A stretch of DNA of 46,711 nucleotides from Verrucomicrobiota bacterium (GCA_026397605.1 JAPLUM010000752.1:1-46711); one strand, 5' to 3'; shown: positions 35,445-45,280, counted from the stretch's first letter. Program-made: numbers and translations. The notes: generated from the sequence alone by a model not told the origin.

Positions 35445-38171
35445 ATGCCGCCGCTGATTACTGTCATTCATCGCCATGGCATTTATGTGCCGGAGGCTGA
35501 TCTGTGGTTGGACCCGCATTTTGGAGTGGAGCGGGCATTTATTTCTCATGCCCATGCGGATCATGTGGCTCGGCATCAGGTGACTTTTTGTTCGGACCTG
35601 ACGCTGCGACTGATGGAGGCCCGGTTTGGGCTGAAAAAGGATGGGCTGTTTCATGCGCTGCCGTTGCGTGAGGTCCATGAGTGGGAGGGCTGGGAAATGC
35701 GGTTGCTGCCTGCGGGGCATATTCTGGGTTCGGCGATGCTGCATCTGACTCGGAAAAGTGATGGGGCGACGCTTCTCTACACGGGCGATTATAAACTGCG
35801 TCAAGGGCTGAGCTCTGAGCGCTGTGAGCTGCTGGCAGCAGACACACTGATCATGGAGACGACCTTTGGCCTGCCGCAATTTCACTTCCCACCACTGCCA
35901 CAGGTGGTGAAGGAGTTGTTGAAGTTTGTTCAGGAGACTCTGGAAGATGGATGTATCCCCGTGCTGCTGGGTTACTCACTCGGAAAGGCCCAGGAGATCC
36001 TCTGTGCGCTGGCGGTAGCGGGTTATCCGGTGATGCTGCATAAGTCAGTGCATGAGATGACGGAGGTGGTGAAATCACTGTTAGGTCCTTTGCCCGAATA
36101 TCGACTTTTTGAGGCATCCTCCGCTAAGGGGCATGTGCTGATTTTTCCGCCGAGTCATGGGAAGTCACTAGCGCTGAAAAAACTAAAGGTCTGCCGCACG
36201 GCGATGTTTTCCGGCTGGGCACTGCAATCGGGGGCGAAGTATCGCTACCAGGTGGATGAGGTGTTTCCCCTCAGTGACCATGCCGACTATCCTGAGCTGC
36301 TGGAAACAGTGGAGCTAGTGAAGCCGCGACGCGTTTATCTGGTTCATGGTTACACGCAGCAATTCGCTGCTGATCTGCGTGCTCGAGGTGTGGAGGCGTG
36401 GACGCTGGAAAAGGCAGATCAGATGGAGCTGACTTTAGCAAACTCTCAGGAAAAGGTGTCGTCGATAGCGGCTCAAACGGGTGTGCAGACTCATGCGGCA
36501 TCAAGCCTAGATAAGTGTGAGGTTTATGCCGATGTTTCGGGATTCAGTGCCTGGGTGCAAGTTTGTGTCAAAGCATCGGCGGAGTCTTCCAGGTTGAAAA
36601 AAGTGGCGCTTTTAGCTGATTACTTGCGTGCGCTGAGTGAGGCTGATTTGATTCTGGCAGTGCGCTATTGCTCTGGGATGACGAGTGATCCTGCGGCTGA
36701 TGCAGCGCCGCTAAATACAGGCTGGGCTCTGATTCGGCGCGCCTTGCAGGAGGTCAGTGGGGTGTCGGACGTGGAGTATCGGTCTATCTCACGAAGCCAA
36801 GCAGATGCGGGACGCACGGCCTATCTTGTCTTGCAGCGTGCGCCCCTGCACCCTGCTGCATGGAGCTTGTCAGAAGTGGCTGCTTTTTTTGATCTTCTGC
36901 GGCAGACCAGCAGTCAGGTCGCGCGAGTCACATTGCTACGCGATCAATTCAGCAAGAGATCAGCTGAAAGCGGATCATGGCTGGTGAGGCTGATGACGAG
37001 TGATCTGCGCATGGGATCGAAAGAGGGACTGATCGAAGAGGCTGTGGCGGCGGCCTTTGATCAGAAAGCCGAAGCCGTGCGAGAAGCGGCGATGCTTTGT
37101 GGTGACCTTGGTCGCGCGGCTGTGTTAGCCAAGGCTGGAAGCTTGCATGAAGTTTCTCCCAGGGCCTTTGTGCCGATTAAAGTCATGCTGGCCTCGCCTG
37201 AGGAAACGGCAGGTGCCATCTGGGAGCGGATAAATGCTGCTAAGACAGACACCATCTGGCTAGAAGACAAGTATGACGGCATTCGTGCGCAAGTGCATGC
37301 ATTGGCTGGTCGAGCAGAGATCTACACCCGGGATTCAAAGCTGATCAGCGATCAGTTCCCCGAGATCACTGGAGCTATGAGACATCTGGGAGCCGATGTG
37401 ATTTTTGATGGTGAGATCATTGCTTATGCTGAAGGCAAGAAGCTGACGTTTTTTGACCTGCAAAAGCGATTGGGCAGGAAGGATCAGGCGGACCTTTTCA
37501 TGCCAAGTGAGATCCAGGTGCGGTATGTGGTCTTTGATCTACTTTGGCTCAATGGCTCATCTTTGATGAATGAGTCGCTGTCTGCGCGTCGGGCAGCTTT
37601 GGAGCGATTAGAACTGCCGGCTGGGATCGTTCGGATCGACGTGCAACAGGTCAGCTCGGTGGAGGAAATCGAGGCAGCTTTTTTAGCTGCACGGCGGCGA
37701 GGTAACGAGGGCCTGATTGCTAAAGAAGCCGCAAGCGCTTACACACCAGGGCGTCGGGGTAAGTCCTGGCTCAAATTGAAGAAAGCCTTTGCCACACTAG
37801 ACGTGGTGGTGGTGAAGGCCGAGCAAGGCCACGGCAAACGCAGGCATGTGCTCAGTGACTACACCTTTGCCGTGAGAGATGAAACCCAGGCACTGCGAGT
37901 AATTGGCAAGGCCTACAGCGGTCTGACGGATGCCGAGATTGAAAGGCTCACGGAGCACTTCACCCAAAATACCCTGAGCGAAAGTGGGCGAGTTAGGACG
38001 GTGGTGCCGGATACGGTTTTGGAGATTGCTTTTGATTCCATTCAAGCCAGCAAGAGACATGACAGCGGTCTCTCTCTGCGCTTTCCACGCATCAAAGCCA
38101 TCCGTGATGATAAGAAGCCTGAGGAGATCGACACACTGGCCTATGCTCAGAAGCTGGCAGGCTTGACCTGA
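35445..38171 (+). CDS. Fusion: ligase-associated MBL/beta-CASP-type exonuclease + ATP-dependent DNA ligase
   Basis: N-term FISHAHADHVARH, LLPAGHILGSAMLHL, LLYTGDYKL, FPLSDHADYPELLE, VYLVHGYTQQFAADLRARG; C-term ligase motif I EDKYDGIRAQVH, FDGEIIAYAEGKKLTFFDLQKRLGRK, EGLIAKEAASAYTPGRRGKSWLKLKK. Confidence 0.92.
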   Translation: MPPLITVIHRHGIYVPEADLWLDPHFGVERAFISHAHADHVARHQVTFCSDLTLRLMEARFGLKKDGLFHALPLREVHEWEGWEMRLLPAGHILGSAMLHLTRKSDGATLLYTGDYKLRQGLSSERCELLAADTLIMETTFGLPQFHFPPLPQVVKELLKFVQETLEDGCIPVLLGYSLGKAQEILCALAVAGYPVMLHKSVHEMTEVVKSLLGPLPEYRLFEASSAKGHVLIFPPSHGKSLALKKLKVCRTAMFSGWALQSGAKYRYQVDEVFPLSDHADYPELLETVELVKPRRVYLVHGYTQQFAADLRARGVEAWTLEKADQMELTLANSQEKVSSIAAQTGVQTHAASSLDKCEVYADVSGFSAWVQVCVKASAESSRLKKVALLADYLRALSEADLILAVRYCSGMTSDPAADAAPLNTGWALIRRALQEVSGVSDVEYRSISRSQADAGRTAYLVLQRAPLHPAAWSLSEVAAFFDLLRQTSSQVARVTLLRDQFSKRSAESGSWLVRLMTSDLRMGSKEGLIEEAVAAAFDQKAEAVREAAMLCGDLGRAAVLAKAGSLHEVSPRAFVPIKVMLASPEETAGAIWERINAAKTDTIWLEDKYDGIRAQVHALAGRAEIYTRDSKLISDQFPEITGAMRHLGADVIFDGEIIAYAEGKKLTFFDLQKRLGRKDQADLFMPSEIQVRYVVFDLLWLNGSSLMNESLSARRAALERLELPAGIVRIDVQQVSSVEEIEAAFLAARRRGNEGLIAKEAASAYTPGRRGKSWLKLKKAFATLDVVVVKAEQGHGKRRHVLSDYTFAVRDETQALRVIGKAYSGLTDAEIERLTEHFTQNTLSESGRVRTVVPDTVLEIAFDSIQASKRHDSGLSLRFPRIKAIRDDKKPEEIDTLAYAQKLAGLT

Positions 38172-38172
38172 C

Positions 38173-38922
38173 TCACGAATGCGGACCACGAATGCGGTAA
38201 ATACCTAGCATTTGGCGCACCGCAGCGAGCATGTCCCCGAGCTTCCCCCAATAAGGTCGAGGCGGCGTGAGCACGGTGACATCAGCTGCGGGAAAATGGG
38301 CGCGCAATTTGCCACTCGGATGCACGAGCACGCGATTCCCGACGAACTCCAGCAGCGGTATGTCAGCAGCGCTGTCGCTATACGACCAGCAATGAAAACG
38401 TTGCTCTTCCGTGAGTGCTGCCACGCCAGGAATGCGCTCATTCATGGCCAGGATTTTAGCTTCACGTTTGTTGTTCGTGCCGATGATCGGTGGGCGCATG
38501 GGCATGTCATTGCCGATCTGAAACTGAGTGGCGATGCAGTGATCAAAACCAAGTGCTTCAGCGATGTCGTGAGCGTAAAAGTCAGGGCTGGCAGTGTTTA
38601 GCACGAGCTTCCGATTCTGATGCTTATGCCGAAGAATCTCAGCACGCAGATCTGGGTAGATCCAGGTATCCACGCAGTCATGGGCAAAGTCGCGAGCAAG
38701 GTGACGGAGATGCGCGCGCTTCATGCCTGTGAGGTAGGAAAGAAAGGCGCGTTTAGCCGTCGCTGTGCTGACGAGACCCAGAGCACGCCCAATGGCAAAA
38801 GGGATGAACCAAAGATGCAGGACGATCCGCCAAGGATGACGCCGAAGCACGAAGTTGCAAAACAACGCCTGGGTATCGAAGGGCAGCAGAGTGTGATCGA
38901 GATCGAAAAAGGCGTAGCGCAT
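38173..38922 (-). CDS. HAD-IB family hydrolase (phosphoserine phosphatase-like)
   Basis: MRYAFFDLDHTLLPFDTQALF (DxDxT), KLVLNTASPDFY, CWSYSDSAADIPLLEFVG. Confidence 0.9.
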   Translation of the reverse strand: MRYAFFDLDHTLLPFDTQALFCNFVLRRHPWRIVLHLWFIPFAIGRALGLVSTATAKRAFLSYLTGMKRAHLRHLARDFAHDCVDTWIYPDLRAEILRHKHQNRKLVLNTASPDFYAHDIAEALGFDHCIATQFQIGNDMPMRPPIIGTNNKREAKILAMNERIPGVAALTEEQRFHCWSYSDSAADIPLLEFVGNRVLVHPSGKLRAHFPAADVTVLTPPRPYWGKLGDMLAAVRQMLGIYRIRGPHS

Positions 38923-39053
38923 GAGACTCTTTTAACGGTGAATGAGCGCTAATAAATGCTAATTCCCAGTGGAATCACGGTTTAAAGTCTGAAGAAAACT
39001 GTTTTCGCTGTTGCATTCGTCCATAAAGACACGATTCTAACCGTCCAATAGAT

Positions 39054-39130
<77 letters not shown>

Positions 39131-39133
39131 AAT

Positions 39134-39168
39134 GAAGGCCGTGCAGCAATGCGCGGCCTTCACCTTTT
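39134..39168 (+). terminator. Terminator-like hairpin after tRNA-fMet, 12-bp stem with GCAA tetraloop
   Basis: GAAGGCCGTGCA-GCAA-TGCGCGGCCTTC (one G.T pair) followed by ACCTTTT. Confidence 0.8.
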
Positions 39169-39240
39169 AAAGGTATTCAGTTTCACCGATTTTTAGCCAG
39201 TGATTGAAATTCTTGCAGTCATGCATTGCCTTCGCCATTA

Positions 39241-40134
39241 ATGGCCGACATGTCTGACCTGAAATCTTACCTCACCGAACGCTGCCAATACGTGGACTCT
39301 TGGCTGGATCGGCTTATTCCATCTGCTGAGACAGCTCCAGCTACCATCCATAAGGCCATGAGGCATAGTGTCTTTGCTGGTGGTAAAAGGTTGCGGCCCA
39401 TTTTATGCCTGGCGGCTGCGGAAGCCTGTGGCGGCAGCGTGGAGTCAGCGGCTGCAGCTGCCTGCGCTGTGGAGTGTCTGCATACGTATTCTTTGATTCA
39501 TGACGATCTGCCGAGCATGGATAATGATGATTTCCGTCGTGGAGTGCCGACTTGTCATAAGGTCTATGGAGATGGCATCGCTGTGCTGGCGGGAGATTCA
39601 CTTCAGGCAATTGCTTTTGAAATGGTAGTAAAGACGCCTCTCACCGCTCACTATCATGCAGGGGATCTGGTGCATGAATTGGCTCTCACCGCGGGTAGCC
39701 TGCATCTCGTGGGTGGGCAGGTGGCAGATTTGGAGGGAGAAGGTAAAAAACTGCCTCTGGAGGCGCTACGCTTCATTCATGAAAATAAGACAGCAGCCCT
39801 ACTTACAACAAGTTTGAAGCTCGGTGGTATGAGTGCCAATGCCACCCCAGAACAAATGATGGCGTTGCGTGATTTTGGCATGGCCACAGGACTGGCTTTT
39901 CAGATCATCGATGACATTCTTGATGTAACCCAGACGAGTGAAAAGTTGGGCAAAAGCGCAGGAAAAGATCTCGCTTCCGAAAAGTCCACTTATCCAGCTC
40001 TCATTGGACTGGATGCCTCCCGAGATGAGGCTCATCGCCTGACTCAAGTGGCACATGATGCCCTTGCCATTTTTGGTCCGCAGGGAGCGCGCTTGCGTGA
40101 ATTAGCAGATTACTTATTGGCTCGCGACTATTGA
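39241..40134 (+). CDS. ispA: Polyprenyl (farnesyl/geranylgeranyl) diphosphate synthase
   Basis: FAGGKRLRPIL, HDDLPSMDNDDFRRGVPTCHKVYGDGIAVLAGD, FQIIDDILDVTQTSEKLGK. Confidence 0.92.
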   Translation: MADMSDLKSYLTERCQYVDSWLDRLIPSAETAPATIHKAMRHSVFAGGKRLRPILCLAAAEACGGSVESAAAAACAVECLHTYSLIHDDLPSMDNDDFRRGVPTCHKVYGDGIAVLAGDSLQAIAFEMVVKTPLTAHYHAGDLVHELALTAGSLHLVGGQVADLEGEGKKLPLEALRFIHENKTAALLTTSLKLGGMSANATPEQMMALRDFGMATGLAFQIIDDILDVTQTSEKLGKSAGKDLASEKSTYPALIGLDASRDEAHRLTQVAHDALAIFGPQGARLRELADYLLARDY

Positions 40135-41927
40135 GTCGCAGGCTTATCTTTCGGACTGCGCACCCGATCACTGTAAAAGGTCATTTGATAGCTCAGATTC
40201 TCCTTGGCCCCTATTGACGAAGCCATGAGAGGTATAGCCACTCTGAAGGGGAATTCTGGGTAAGGTTGAAAATCCTTTTCAAAAGCCAGTAGTGGCCCCC
40301 GAAAGATCAGGTCTGGCCACTCACTATAGGGGCCTGCAAAGGCTTCATGCAGATAATTGACTTTAGCGCTGATCGGCGTGACGACGAAGCCTGCAACGTC
40401 TATTTTCTGTTCCTTAAGCTGGCTTTGCATCGTGGTAAAATCGGCGCGTTTCACCGGCATCCAAGCGCAGGGGATGTCTGCATACCAGGCAATGAACCAA
40501 GGCGCATCGGTGAAGACGATTTCCTCTGGCTCAATCAATCTCTTCAGAACTGGCACTTGGCTGGGTACGTAGGGTGGCCAGTAGGGGTAAATTCGGTTTC
40601 TCATGGTTAGACCCATTTTCAGATCTCCAGGTAGGGTGGCCATCATCGGAATGGCCGAAATTGTGAGCGCAATCACGGCAAAGCCATAGCGCTGCCAGAA
40701 GAAGCCCGCGGAGATCTGAAGGCGTGCCCAAAGAACGGCCAACATGGCGGAGCCGCCAATCGTCATCGCAGGGATAAGCACCATGTAGAGTGCATTATCG
40801 TCCTGAGTTTTGTCCGGCAGTCCGAGGAAGCCCATCCCAACTGCGGTGCAGAGGAAAATCAGACCTATGCCCTGAATCGATCTGACCACTTCAGCTCGAC
40901 GGAAACGATGCATCAAGGCCGCAAAGAAGGAAAGCGCAGGCACCGAGTGTCCCAGGTAGGCATAGAGCTCGGTCAGTTGATTGGTCAAATTCCAGGCCAC
41001 TTTACGTAGCAAATCGTCCACAAAAACCGGTGGTGTCACGATGGAGAATTCACGCTGCAGCATGCTGGGTTCTTGGGCTAGCAAGTGGGCCTGAAAAAGG
41101 GTTTTGGCACCACCGAGCACATCTCCCGACTGCTGCGTCAGCCACAAGCTCCAGGCAATCATGGTCAAAAAGGGCAGCCCAGCGACCCAAAGTGCTCCCT
41201 TTCGATGGCCAGGGAAGCCATGGGCCACCGCAACCACCAGTCCAAGGATGATCCAAACAGCCATCCAGTGCGTGAGCAGCATGAGCGAGGCCAGGAATCC
41301 CATGGCGATCATAGCCACACTCGTGCCGAGTCCTTCCTGAATCCGTATTTGCGCTGAGGCATAAACACGGATCGTAAGTGCGAACAACGGTAGGAGCAGC
41401 GCGACCGGACTACCGCTGACAGAAAGCTTCCAAAGTGGCTCACATAGAATCAACGCACCGACAGCAATGGCTGCAACCGAGTCATCGAAGAGTCGTCGCG
41501 CTGCCCCATGCGTCCATAAGATGGTGAAAAGCAGAAAGGTCACACCTATGCAGGCAATCGCCCGATCCATCAGATAGATGCCGCCATTTTTCGTCGGCTC
41601 AAAGGGGAAATGTCTTTCTAGTGCTTTGAACACAGGTGCCCAGATCACAGGTTGCAGAGGAGACTGTGTTATTTCCGGCATCTGCCCTGGCGTCACAGTT
41701 TTAGCCGAAGCATTGAACCGAGCTAAAGCATACGGGCGTATTACCTTGGTTTGCAGCCCATTCCCACGAGCTATCTCCCGGGCAAATTGAGCCTGCTCCA
41801 TACCCGAAGCGCTATTGAGCCCTCTGAAAGTGATAAACACATGCACAAGAGCCAGTCCGATCGCCACTGCATAAAAGGCCAAACGAAAGATGGGCCGAGT
41901 GGCGTTAGTCTGGGGTTGAGGTGTCAT
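40128..41927 (-). CDS. Multi-pass membrane protein, glycosyltransferase-39-like (GT-C) architecture
   Basis: Start at ATG 41927 (MTPQPQTNATRPIFRLAFYAVAIGLALVHVFITFRGL); ~10 hydrophobic segments with large C-terminal soluble part; specific function not recognised. Confidence 0.65.
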   Translation of the reverse strand: MTPQPQTNATRPIFRLAFYAVAIGLALVHVFITFRGLNSASGMEQAQFAREIARGNGLQTKVIRPYALARFNASAKTVTPGQMPEITQSPLQPVIWAPVFKALERHFPFEPTKNGGIYLMDRAIACIGVTFLLFTILWTHGAARRLFDDSVAAIAVGALILCEPLWKLSVSGSPVALLLPLFALTIRVYASAQIRIQEGLGTSVAMIAMGFLASLMLLTHWMAVWIILGLVVAVAHGFPGHRKGALWVAGLPFLTMIAWSLWLTQQSGDVLGGAKTLFQAHLLAQEPSMLQREFSIVTPPVFVDDLLRKVAWNLTNQLTELYAYLGHSVPALSFFAALMHRFRRAEVVRSIQGIGLIFLCTAVGMGFLGLPDKTQDDNALYMVLIPAMTIGGSAMLAVLWARLQISAGFFWQRYGFAVIALTISAIPMMATLPGDLKMGLTMRNRIYPYWPPYVPSQVPVLKRLIEPEEIVFTDAPWFIAWYADIPCAWMPVKRADFTTMQSQLKEQKIDVAGFVVTPISAKVNYLHEAFAGPYSEWPDLIFRGPLLAFEKDFQPYPEFPFRVAIPLMASSIGAKENLSYQMTFYSDRVRSPKDKPATQ

Positions 41928-42032
41928 GTTGGGAGTGAGCTGGCAGATTTGCCTTAGTTTAGTGAAAAAAGCAATCCTTGTCACCGCACTCACAGGGTTG
42001 CGGCCAGACGGTCTGCGCGCATAGTGGCGTGC

Positions 42033-42491
42033 ATGTCTGATTCTCAATCCGCTGATCTTTCCCTTCTCGGCCGCTCCGAGCACCGTCTTCCTGCCTCACC
42101 TGATGAGGCCGCGCTGGAGACCTTTCCGAACCGCACATTGGCCCGCAACTACAGCATCCATCTCAGCGCCCCAGACTTTAGCTCACTCTGCCCTGTGACC
42201 GGTCAGCCGGACGCTGCCCATGTCGAGATCCTCTACATCCCAGACGAGCGCTGCGTGGAAACGAAGTCACTAAAATTCTACCTAGCCAGCTATCGCAATC
42301 ATGCCTCGTTTAATGAAGCTATCGTCAATCGCATCCTCGATGATCTGGTGAAAGCCTGCGCGCCAAAGCAAGCGATAGTGCGTGGGCGATTTGTCCCTCG
42401 TGGTGGCATTCAGCTCACTTGTGAGGCACGCCATCCGAATCGTGATGTGCCGCTTGAGTGGCCTGCTTCGTCCCTCAGCTCATCGCATTAA
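42033..42491 (+). CDS. queF: NADPH-dependent 7-cyano-7-deazaguanine reductase
   Basis: SSLCPVTGQPDAAHVEILYIPDERCVETKSLKFYLASYRNHASFNEAIVNRI. Confidence 0.94.
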   Translation: MSDSQSADLSLLGRSEHRLPASPDEAALETFPNRTLARNYSIHLSAPDFSSLCPVTGQPDAAHVEILYIPDERCVETKSLKFYLASYRNHASFNEAIVNRILDDLVKACAPKQAIVRGRFVPRGGIQLTCEARHPNRDVPLEWPASSLSSSH

Positions 42492-42498
42492 CTTCATT

Positions 42499-43188
42499 AT
42501 GGCAAAGACGCTCATCTTGCTCAGTGGCGGTATGGACTCCACCGCAGCTCTCTATTGGGCCAGAAAAGAGCATGAAGTCGTCGGAGCTGTGAGCTTTGAC
42601 TACGGTGCTAAGCACAATCAAAAGGAGATCGCCTTTGCCCAATGGCATGCTCAGCAATGTGGCATTCGTCATGACATCGTGGCCCTGCCTTTTATCAATG
42701 ATCTCTTTGCCTCGGACTTGCTGAAAAGCGGTGGAGACATCCCGGATGGGCATTATGCCGATGAGAACATGAAGCGCACTGTCGTGCCTTTTCGTAACGG
42801 CATCATGCTCGCCATTGCTTGTGGCATCGCTGAATCACGTGGTGCAGAGACGCTGGTGATTGCTGCACATTCTGGGGATCACGCCATCTATCCAGATTGC
42901 CGGGAACCCTTCATGCAGGCCATTGCCGACTCCATGCGCGAGGGCACTTATGCGCGCATTGAGCTGCTTCGACCCTTTATCGCTATCGATAAAATTGGCA
43001 TTGGCATCGCCAAACTAGGTCATGAGCTTGGGCTCGACTTCGCTCAGACTTGGAGCTGCTACAAAGGCGGAGACATCCACTGTGGTATCTGCGGCACCTG
43101 CGTCGAGCGTCGAGAGGCCTTTATCGAGGCCCAGTTGCCCGATCCCACCATCTATCTCAGTGCTGGCCCGCTTCCCTTGAAGCAATGA
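42499..43188 (+). CDS. queC: 7-cyano-7-deazaguanine synthase
   Basis: MAKTLILLSGGMDSTAALYWA, SFDYGAKHNQKE, TWSCYKGGDIHCGICGTCVERREAF. Confidence 0.96.
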   Translation: MAKTLILLSGGMDSTAALYWARKEHEVVGAVSFDYGAKHNQKEIAFAQWHAQQCGIRHDIVALPFINDLFASDLLKSGGDIPDGHYADENMKRTVVPFRNGIMLAIACGIAESRGAETLVIAAHSGDHAIYPDCREPFMQAIADSMREGTYARIELLRPFIAIDKIGIGIAKLGHELGLDFAQTWSCYKGGDIHCGICGTCVERREAFIEAQLPDPTIYLSAGPLPLKQ

Positions 43189-43336
43189 AAACTGCAGCAG
43201 CTTTTGTAGAGTAGGTGCCTGACGTTTTATCCCATCGACTTAACTTTAAATAGCGCACGGACATAGAGTATTCACGGAGAGGATCGATTCTGAAATTACA
43301 GGATGCTTCACGGAGGTCTCAGTGCCATGAATTGGC

Positions 43337-45280
43337 ATGTCTTCGGAATTACAGGTCACGCTCAAAAAACACTTCGGCCATGCGGCTTTTCGCCCAGGCC
43401 AGGAGCAGGTGATGCAGTCGTTGCTGGCGGGCAGAAGTGCGCTTGCGCTTTTCCCAACGAGTGCCGGAAAGTCTCTCTGCTATCAGCTGCCTGCTCTGCT
43501 GATGGATGGGGTGACTCTGGTTATTTCTCCGCTGATTGCCCTGATGAAGGATCAGGTGGAGACGCTGAAAGGGCGGGGAATTGCAGCGGCACGGCTGGAC
43601 TCTTCGCTTTCACTAGAGCAGTCTCAGCGGGTCTTTGATGACATGAGATCGGGCGTTTTAAAGCTGCTCTACATCGCGCCAGAGCGACTAATGAATGAAA
43701 ACTTTGTCGCGCGCCTCAAAGAGGTGAAAATTTCCATGATGGCGGTGGATGAGGCGCACTGTATCTCGGAGTGGGGACATAATTTCCGCCCTGAATATCT
43801 GCGATTGGCGCTGATGGCTCGTGAGCTGGGAATCAAGCCTTTGTTGGCACTGACGGCTACGGCGACGCCTGAAGTGGCGCGTGATATTCGAAAGGCCTTT
43901 GGCATCGCGGATGCGGATCACGTGCAGACCTCGTTTCATCGGGCCAATTTACATTACCGCATCACCCCCTGTCCTGCGCTGAAGAGGAAGGAGTATCTGG
44001 CCAAGGTACTGGCAAAGCGGAAAGGCGCTGCAATAGTTTATGTCACACTGCAAAACACAGCCGAGGAAGTGGCAACGTATCTCCAGCGCAATGGGGTGAA
44101 TGCTTTGGCCTATCACGCAGGTCTGCCAGATGAGCATCGGCACGCGGCGCAGGATTCCTTTATGAATGGTACGCTGGATGTCATCGTGGCCACCATCGCC
44201 TTTGGTATGGGGATCGATAAGGCAGACATCCGAGCAGTGTATCACTATAATCTACCGAAAACGCTGGAAAACTACATGCAGGAAACAGGTCGCGCTGGGC
44301 GTGATGGCAAGCCATCTCTCTGTGAACTGCTGGCCTGTAAAGACGACTGCATTGTGCTAGAGAACTTCACCTTTGGAGATACACCGACACCTCAGGCACT
44401 GCGCCAGCTCGTGGATCATTTGTTACGTCAGGGGCAGGAGTTTGATTTTTCACTCTACGATCTTTCCCAGTCCACAGACATACGCCCGCTCGTGATCGAG
44501 ACCGTTTTGACAAACCTAGAGCTCACCGGTGTGCTGCGGCCTCTGGGAATGTTTTACTCCAGCTATCAGTTCCGCTTTCTTCAGCCTGAGGCGCGGATTT
44601 TGTCGGGGCATAAACCTGAACGTCAGGCGTTTTTGAAGCGTGTCTTTTCCGCAGGCAAACGTGGCACGAAGTGGATTACTCTGAATCCAGATGAGGCCGC
44701 TGAGGAGATCCAAGAACCGAGAGAGCGGATCATGAAAGCCCTGACCTGGCTTCAGGAGTCTGGTGAGATCGAGTTAAAGCCCAGCAAGGCGCGCCAGCGC
44801 TATCGACTCTGTGATGATGCCAGCGAGCGTGATCCCGGACCGATCAGTGTGCAGATGCAGCAGCTTTTTATCCAGAGAGAGACGAGGGACGTGGAGCGTC
44901 TGAATCAGGTCTTAGAGTTGGCTGAGCATCGCGGCTGCCTCACACGCTGGTTAATGCGCTATTTTGGAGAAGAGATGCTCGAAGACTGCGGCACCTGCAC
45001 GAGTTGCCAAGAGCGGGCCAAAGGCGTGAATGAAGAAACCCCACGCCCGCTGCCCCAATCAGCTATTCCAGAGATCACCATGGAAAATGTGGCCTCCATC
45101 CGTGCTCTGATGGACCAGCGTCATGTCAGCCTGCGCACACCCAGGCAGCTAGCCCGTTTTCTCTGCGGCCTATCCAGCCCTGCTACCATTCGCGAGCGTC
45201 TCACTCGTGACGAGGCCTATGGAATGCTGGAGAAAGTGCCCTTTGCAGATGTGCTGGCGCAGACGGAGTCGATGCGTTAA
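43337..45280 (+). CDS. recQ: RecQ-family ATP-dependent DNA helicase
   Basis: FRPGQEQVMQSLLAGRSALALFPTSAGKSLCYQLPAL, VDEAHCISEWGHNFRPEYL, LALTATATPEV, QETGRAGRDGKP, C-terminal YFGEEMLEDCGTCTSCQ. Confidence 0.93.
   Translation: MSSELQVTLKKHFGHAAFRPGQEQVMQSLLAGRSALALFPTSAGKSLCYQLPALLMDGVTLVISPLIALMKDQVETLKGRGIAAARLDSSLSLEQSQRVFDDMRSGVLKLLYIAPERLMNENFVARLKEVKISMMAVDEAHCISEWGHNFRPEYLRLALMARELGIKPLLALTATATPEVARDIRKAFGIADADHVQTSFHRANLHYRITPCPALKRKEYLAKVLAKRKGAAIVYVTLQNTAEEVATYLQRNGVNALAYHAGLPDEHRHAAQDSFMNGTLDVIVATIAFGMGIDKADIRAVYHYNLPKTLENYMQETGRAGRDGKPSLCELLACKDDCIVLENFTFGDTPTPQALRQLVDHLLRQGQEFDFSLYDLSQSTDIRPLVIETVLTNLELTGVLRPLGMFYSSYQFRFLQPEARILSGHKPERQAFLKRVFSAGKRGTKWITLNPDEAAEEIQEPRERIMKALTWLQESGEIELKPSKARQRYRLCDDASERDPGPISVQMQQLFIQRETRDVERLNQVLELAEHRGCLTRWLMRYFGEEMLEDCGTCTSCQERAKGVNEETPRPLPQSAIPEITMENVASIRALMDQRHVSLRTPRQLARFLCGLSSPATIRERLTRDEAYGMLEKVPFADVLAQTESMR

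Noticed and set aside
39011-39040. Possible promoter TTGCAT-17-ATTCTA upstream of tRNA-fMet
   Set aside because: The -10 match is poor; not enough to call a promoter by eye.
41995-42033. PreQ1 riboswitch before queF
   Set aside because: Looked for it because of queF-queC; the short GC-rich leader does not show the conserved preQ1 aptamer pattern.
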